A stretch of DNA of 8,447 nucleotides from an uncultured Bacillota bacterium (lineage in GTDB: Bacteria; Bacillota_I; Bacilli_A; RF39; UBA660): the NCBI GenBank assembly GCA_947168865.1, contig CAMVNN010000029.1:1-8447 (forward strand), in the 5' to 3' direction. Below the pieces are notes generated by a model that saw nothing but the letters and a program-made list of their open reading frames with translations, made no database searches and was not told the DNA's origin. The number at the start of each line of letters is the position of its first letter. The stretch's first letter is position 1. Below, piece by piece: positions 5,304 to 8,447 of this stretch. The translations under genes were made by a program, and so were the position numbers.

Positions 5304-5924
5304 ATGGAAAAACTTAATTATAGCGTAAGACCAATGATAGAAGCATTTGATTTCCAAAAATTCATTGAATTTAATAAAGTTCAGAAAGTAAAACATGGTT
5401 TTTTAGTAATTACGAGTAATCAATTAGTAATGGGATATACATTCGGCTATGGAATTGGTAGTCATGATGGAGCAATCAGTAATGCCATAAGGGAAATATA
5501 TAATATGCATGGCTTTGAAACCGAAGGAAATCAATACAGGACAAGCGAAGAAGTAAGAAGCAAATTCATTACAGCACATTTTTCTAATGAGATAGATCTT
5601 GGTGTTTATTTAGCTTTTTATTTTCAAAATTTGAAAGAAATAAGTCCTGATGAATTAGCTTTGTTTGAACAATTTTATGATAGATATAATAATGTGATTT
5701 ATAATTACTCTAAAAGTAGTGGCCACCCAATAGTAACGGCAGTATTGCAAGATTTAGATGAACCAATTGTTGATGAATTCGGATTCAAAAGTTGCGGCAA
5801 TACAATTACTTCAGAAGATTTAAGTGATGTCTTAGCTTATTTAAAAAGAATTGTTTCAGATAATAAAAAAACATTAGCTGATGAAAATATAATTGGGCAA
5901 ACATTAGAAGGTAAAACAAGGTGA
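5304..5924 (+). CDS. Conserved-looking cytoplasmic protein, function unknown
   Basis: Two hundred and six residues without signal peptide or membrane segment. The N-terminal block is distinctive: NYSVRPMIEAFDFQKFIEFNKVQKVKHGFLVITSNQLVMGYTFGYGIGSHDG (5-56), a mixed alpha/beta stretch where the line HGFLVITSNQLVMGYTFGYG looks like two strands ending in a glycine-rich turn. The middle (about 100-136) is helical with repeated aromatic residues (LALFEQFYDRYNNVIYNY). The tail after about 170 is charged and probably helical. I recall similar hypothetical proteins in uncultured gut Bacillota but no function. The only Cys is C164. GAAGG at 5293-5297 is spaced 6 bases from the ATG. The gene ends in TGA, 3 bases before the next start, and the next gene's ribosome binding site lies in its last codons, so the two are an operon. 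Confidence 0.8.
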   Translation: MEKLNYSVRPMIEAFDFQKFIEFNKVQKVKHGFLVITSNQLVMGYTFGYGIGSHDGAISNAIREIYNMHGFETEGNQYRTSEEVRSKFITAHFSNEIDLGVYLAFYFQNLKEISPDELALFEQFYDRYNNVIYNYSKSSGHPIVTAVLQDLDEPIVDEFGFKSCGNTITSEDLSDVLAYLKRIVSDNKKTLADENIIGQTLEGKTR

Positions 5925-5927
5925 CTT

Positions 5928-6716
5928 ATGAGATTAACTAAATATGATAAGAAAATGATAGAATTTAATAAAAGGTATGACAAATTCAAAAAATATAATC
6001 TTCCTACACCTTTTTGGGATGAAGAAAGACAAACATTTGAATATGTTCTTTTTAATAATGATCCATGGCGTGAAAATCAATTGATTGTAACACCTAATTT
6101 ATATACTGCATTTGAAAATATAATATGGGATAATTTTTATTATTCATTTGATTGTCGCCATTATGAAAGCTATATTGAAAATAATAAATGGGTTCATAAA
6201 GAAGTAATTGGGCACGTTCATGAACATGATTTTGATGCTGTTTTAAGATGGGTTTATGAATTCCCTGAAACATTTAATATCAGTGAAGAAGATGAACAAT
6301 TTTATAGTAAACAAGAACTTAGATTTATTAGACATCTTCAAAATTATCTTCTTCTAATGGGTGTTAAAGACTTAAAATATAATGAAAGACGTACTACAAG
6401 ATGTCGTAATGCTAAGAGAAAAAAGTATGAAAAAGCTTTTATTAGAAAGTATCCAGATGAATTAGTAAAAGCTATTCTTGATGGGAAAGTTAATTATGTT
6501 GCTTATCCATATAAAGAAGGTTATGAACTTAAGATTTACAAAAGAGGGGAATCTAGAGCTTTAGTCATGAATTCAAGTGAGAAGTACGTTTTTGCACTTG
6601 AGTTTGGTAAGAGTGAATTAAAAGAATATAAAGAAGTAAAAAAATACTATAAATTGGATTTAAAAGATTCTGATAAAGTGATTATTAATTACTTTAAAAT
6701 ACTTGAAAAATTTTAA
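5928..6716 (+). CDS. Protein of unknown function with His-rich and basic patches
   Basis: Two hundred and sixty-two residues, soluble, no signal peptide. It is rich in aromatic and charged residues. Visible features are an N-terminal segment with PTPFWDEERQTFEYVLFNNDPW (26-47), a region of strong aromatic content (WDNFYYSFDCRHYESYIE, 67-84), a histidine cluster (H90, H96, H98 and H100 in HKEVIGHVHEHDFD), a helical stretch (QELRFIRHLQNYLLLMG, 129-145) and a strongly basic patch (NERRTTRCRNAKRKK, 152-166). The C-terminal part alternates short strands and ends in a helix. The His cluster could bind metal and the basic patch could bind nucleic acid, but neither forms a motif I recognise. AGGTGA (5919-5924), overlapping the previous gene's stop, is the ribosome binding site. 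The 3-base gap and shared terminator tie it to the preceding gene; the pair probably works together. Confidence 0.8.
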   Translation: MRLTKYDKKMIEFNKRYDKFKKYNLPTPFWDEERQTFEYVLFNNDPWRENQLIVTPNLYTAFENIIWDNFYYSFDCRHYESYIENNKWVHKEVIGHVHEHDFDAVLRWVYEFPETFNISEEDEQFYSKQELRFIRHLQNYLLLMGVKDLKYNERRTTRCRNAKRKKYEKAFIRKYPDELVKAILDGKVNYVAYPYKEGYELKIYKRGESRALVMNSSEKYVFALEFGKSELKEYKEVKKYYKLDLKDSDKVIINYFKILEKF

Positions 6717-6739
6717 AAGAACTATATGTTCTTTTTTTT
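6715..6739 (+). terminator. Rho-independent terminator
   Basis: AAAAGAAC (6715-6722) pairs with GTTCTTTT (6728-6735) around TATAT, and the T-run continues to 6739. The left arm begins in the TAA stop of the preceding gene. Confidence 0.8.
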
Positions 6740-6745
6740 ATCAAT

Positions 6746-6773
6746 TTGACATAAAAAAAGAAATTATTAAAAT
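6746..6773 (+). promoter_or_regulatory. Strong promoter of the DHH gene
   Basis: A perfect TTGACA (6746-6751) and TAAAAT (6768-6773, five of six) are separated by 16 bases. This is the closest match to the housekeeping consensus in the window and suggests steady expression. Confidence 0.7.
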
Positions 6774-6782
6774 ATGAGGTGT

Positions 6783-6806
6783 AAGGAGATGACTTTGTTT
6801 GGCTGA
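6783..6806 (+). promoter_or_regulatory. Ribosome binding site with TTG start and decoy ATG
   Basis: AAGGAG (6783-6788) is followed by ATG at 6789, which opens only five codons before TGA at 6804-6806. The long frame must start at TTG 6799, 10 bases after the AAGGAG, because an in-frame TGA lies at 6790-6792 and the next in-frame ATG is at residue 22, after the first helix of the fold. The tiny frame ends just inside the real gene. Confidence 0.6.
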
Positions 6807-7794
6807 CATAAAAAAGCTGAAAGTTAGTTTAGAAAGTTTGATTGAAAGAAGCAAAAAAATAATGATTTTTCCTCACCGCCAAGCAGACTTCGATGCTGTT
6901 GCATCTTCACTTGGAATGTCACTTATTGCAACTGAATTTCATGTGCCTAATCATGTCTTTATTGGGGATACAGCAAGTTCACTTGATCACGGTGTTCAAA
7001 TAATGCGTAGTGAAGCAAAAGCATATTTTCCAATCATCAATCTTGATGAATATAACGTAGAATCTAAAGGGGTAGATTTAAATATATTATGTGATGTTAA
7101 TAAACCACAACTTTTACTTAAGGAAATAAATCCCAATAGTTTACCAGTAGAGCAAATGGTAATAATAGATCACCACATGAAAGATAAAGAGACTTTTCGT
7201 GGAGTAGCTCTTGAACATATTGATCCAACTGCTTCAAGTGCATCAGAAATAATTACGCAGTTACTTCTAGCATATGAAATGAAAATACCTGAGAAATTAG
7301 CAAACTATCTACTTGCAGGAATTCGTCTTGACACTAATCGCACGGGTAATTATGCTGAAAGAACTTCTGATACGGTAACTGCACTTCTTAAACGCGGTGC
7401 TAGTGTAGAAGAAGCAGATAGTTATTTCGTTGAAAGTTTTAAAAGTGATTGCCGTGTATTTAGCTTAGTAACAAAGGCAAGATTTTTAAAAAATAATGTT
7501 GCAATCATTCTTGCTCCTGCCAATATAATATATTCACCAGACGAGCTTGCAAAGGCAGCAAATCAGCTTCTTAAATATGCTAATGCTAGTTATGTTATTG
7601 GTAATGTTGGTCAAGGTATTATTCGTGTAAGTGCTAGAAGTCGCAGTATGATTAACATTGCCGCGCTTATGGAACAAATTGGTGGTGGTGGAAGACCAAC
7701 AGCAGCAGCTGCTGAATTTCCAGGTTCAACAATTGAAGAAGTTTCCAAAACAATTAAAAAAGTGTTGGTTCCACAACACGCGATTAATGAATAA
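6799..7794 (+). CDS. DHH/DHHA1-family phosphoesterase, GdpP-like stand-alone form
   Basis: The N-terminal DHH domain has the metal-binding set FPHRQADFD (H26, D30, D32), LCDVNKP (D99), the family motif IIDHHMKD (D124, H125, H126) and LLAGIRLDTNRTGNYAERT with D178. TASSASEIITQLL (144-156) matches the TASS/ELVTELL stretch of GdpP. The C-terminal DHHA1 domain contains ISARS-like VSARSRSMINIAALMEQIGGGG (277-298). Proteins of this family cleave cyclic di-AMP, pApA or short RNA in the cytoplasm using Mn; the DHH region looks more like GdpP than NrnA, but the membrane, PAS and GGDEF-like parts of full GdpP (over 600 residues) are absent. The usual GGGGH is GGGGR here (R299), and the first motif has Gln-Ala where GdpP has an Asn-Pro type. 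Substrate is therefore uncertain. The gene is monocistronic, with TTG start, strong promoter and terminator. Confidence 0.9.
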   Translation: MADIKKLKVSLESLIERSKKIMIFPHRQADFDAVASSLGMSLIATEFHVPNHVFIGDTASSLDHGVQIMRSEAKAYFPIINLDEYNVESKGVDLNILCDVNKPQLLLKEINPNSLPVEQMVIIDHHMKDKETFRGVALEHIDPTASSASEIITQLLLAYEMKIPEKLANYLLAGIRLDTNRTGNYAERTSDTVTALLKRGASVEEADSYFVESFKSDCRVFSLVTKARFLKNNVAIILAPANIIYSPDELAKAANQLLKYANASYVIGNVGQGIIRVSARSRSMINIAALMEQIGGGGRPTAAAAEFPGSTIEEVSKTIKKVLVPQHAINE

Positions 7795-7795
7795 T

Positions 7796-7822
7796 AAAAT
7801 CTCAGTTTTACTGAGATTTTTT
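7796..7822. terminator. Bidirectional terminator between convergent genes
   Basis: AAAATCTCAG (7796-7805) pairs with CTGAGATTTT (7811-7820) around TTTTA, with T residues to the right and A-rich sequence to the left. The reverse gene's last codons (KKSQ) and stop (7808-7810) are in the hairpin; the forward stop TAA is 1 base upstream. Confidence 0.85.
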
Positions 7823-8377
7823 GATGCCTAAATAAAATATAATAATTGTTATTAAAGTAAATGTATGGGTAATACAATTATGATTAAAGTTTCCAATACC
7901 AATTTTTAAAAATGTTGGTATTATTCCGATTATTTGATTAATAATTCCAATAAGAAAATAGTTTTTATTTTTATAGTTATTCTTTAGCATAAAATAAGTA
8001 CTTAATAATACTACTATGATTGCATATATTACAAATGTTATAACATAATTTAAATTAAATATTATTTCTAATATTAATATAGTAATTATTAAAAATGATG
8101 TTATTAAATAATACTTTTTCTTTAAACCAACAAATATAATTAGTAATGTATTAATTGTGAGCACTAATGAAATAGATAATATTCCCCAAAGGAAATCATT
8201 TATATTTTTATTCATGTTTATTCCATGAACAATTATTCCTAGAAATGAATCTATAGATATTAATATATAAAATATATTCCAAATTTTATCATATTTCAAT
8301 TTAATTAAAATAATAATACTTGCAATAAATATAGCTAAATTAGTAATAGCTGTTATAAGTTCATAACCTGATGCCAT
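7808..8377 (-). CDS. Multi-helix membrane protein, DUF6962/CREST-like appearance
   Basis: One hundred and eighty-nine residues, extremely rich in Ile, Leu and Asn, with about six to seven hydrophobic segments (roughly 6-27, 33-53, 62-83, 90-107, 110-131, 139-158, 170-185). Polar residues that stand out inside membrane regions are E6, the SIDSFLGIIVHG stretch (41-52, with D43 and H51) and FNHNCITH (164-171, with H166 and H171). An acidic/His pair in the second helix and a two-His motif in the last helix recall a family of bacterial membrane proteins (DUF6962) and the wider ceramidase-like CREST hydrolases, where such residues bind zinc. This assignment rests on motif spacing alone. AGGTG (complement of 8383-8387) precedes the ATG by 5 bases. 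The gene is single and reverse, and is the most AT-rich stretch in the window. Confidence 0.8.
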   Translation of the reverse strand: MASGYELITAITNLAIFIASIIILIKLKYDKIWNIFYILISIDSFLGIIVHGINMNKNINDFLWGILSISLVLTINTLLIIFVGLKKKYYLITSFLIITILILEIIFNLNYVITFVIYAIIVVLLSTYFMLKNNYKNKNYFLIGIINQIIGIIPTFLKIGIGNFNHNCITHTFTLITIIIFYLGIKKSQ

Positions 8378-8392
8378 ATTATCACCTATATA

Positions 8393-8401
8393 ATTATAAC
8401 A
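8393..8401 (-). promoter_or_regulatory. Extended -10 promoter of the reverse membrane protein gene
   Basis: Read on the reverse strand this is TGTTATAAT, identical to the element at 5276-5284. No clear -35 is present. The leader to the ATG at 8377 would be only about 10 bases. Confidence 0.5.
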
Positions 8402-8414
8402 TATTAAATATTTA

Positions 8415-8423
8415 TGATATAAT
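8415..8423 (+). promoter_or_regulatory. Extended -10 promoter of the rightmost gene
   Basis: TGATATAAT is identical to the element at 3459-3467. It lies 13 bases from the divergent reverse promoter, so RNA polymerase binding at one probably affects the other. AGAGG (8434-8438) then precedes the ATG at 8444. Confidence 0.55.
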
Positions 8424-8443
8424 TAATCTAGAAAGAGGTATAT

Positions 8444-8447
8444 ATGG
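8444..8447 (+). CDS. Start of a gene cut by the window edge
   Basis: An ATG at 8444 follows a GAAAGAGG ribosome binding site by 5 bases and an extended -10 promoter by about 20. Only the start codon and one further base are visible, so nothing can be said of the product. Confidence 0.55.

Noticed and set aside
7611..7877. Reverse frame spanning the end of the DHH gene
   Set aside because: It runs across the bidirectional terminator and opposite conserved DHHA1 codons.
1..8447. CRISPR array, tRNA or rRNA genes, transposase or integrase
   Set aside because: No regularly spaced direct repeats, no cloverleaf-like or rRNA-like GC-richer blocks, and no recombinase motifs were seen on either strand.

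Overview
The window is strongly AT-rich bacterial DNA with short intergenic gaps, AAGGAG-type ribosome binding sites, TATAAT promoters and compact T-tailed hairpin terminators. Lipobox signal peptides are frequent. TGA serves as an ordinary stop (for example at 5922-5924) and tryptophan is TGG, so the standard bacterial code applies and a code-4 mycoplasma is excluded. Together this suggests a low-GC Bacillota/Bacilli organism, perhaps a gut RF39- or Erysipelotrichia-like lineage. That placement is inference from style, not from a marker gene.

Layout. 1-140: an apparently decayed ABC-transporter ATPase tail (signature motif at the left edge), running into a gene with an unclear start. 69-2199: a forward group with a YdcF/DUF218-type membrane protein and two small lipoproteins, closed by a terminator. 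2220-3443: a two-gene operon with its own promoter, encoding a rhodanese-like lipoprotein and, overlapping it by 11 bases, a thioredoxin-fold lipoprotein with a C-X5-C pair. 3440-4159: a membrane-anchored HTH regulator whose outer domain has two cysteines, preceded by an extended -10 promoter and a structured leader. 4183-4782: a three-helix membrane protein with an outer domain, converging on a reverse-strand helical-bundle protein (4789-5226) through a shared bidirectional terminator. 5276-6739: a promoter, two unrecognised genes 3 bases apart, and a terminator. 6746-7822: a single gene with a strong promoter and a TTG start for a GdpP-like DHH/DHHA1 phosphoesterase. It converges on a reverse-strand multi-helix membrane protein (7808-8377). 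The last bases hold a further forward promoter and the start codon of a gene that runs off the window.

Functional reading. Nothing here is a classic mobile element, CRISPR array, rRNA or tRNA. The left half is mostly envelope biology: four lipoproteins, a DUF218 membrane enzyme, a membrane-spanning transcription factor and a membrane protein. The most coherent theme is thiol or sulfur chemistry outside the membrane: an exported rhodanese-like protein, a co-transcribed thioredoxin-like protein, and next to them a one-component regulator whose only two cysteines lie outside. The physical arrangement is seen directly; the functional link is inference. The DHH protein points to cyclic-dinucleotide or nanoRNA turnover but carries a GGGGR in place of the usual GGGGH. 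The window has no gene-free stretch longer than about 140 bases.
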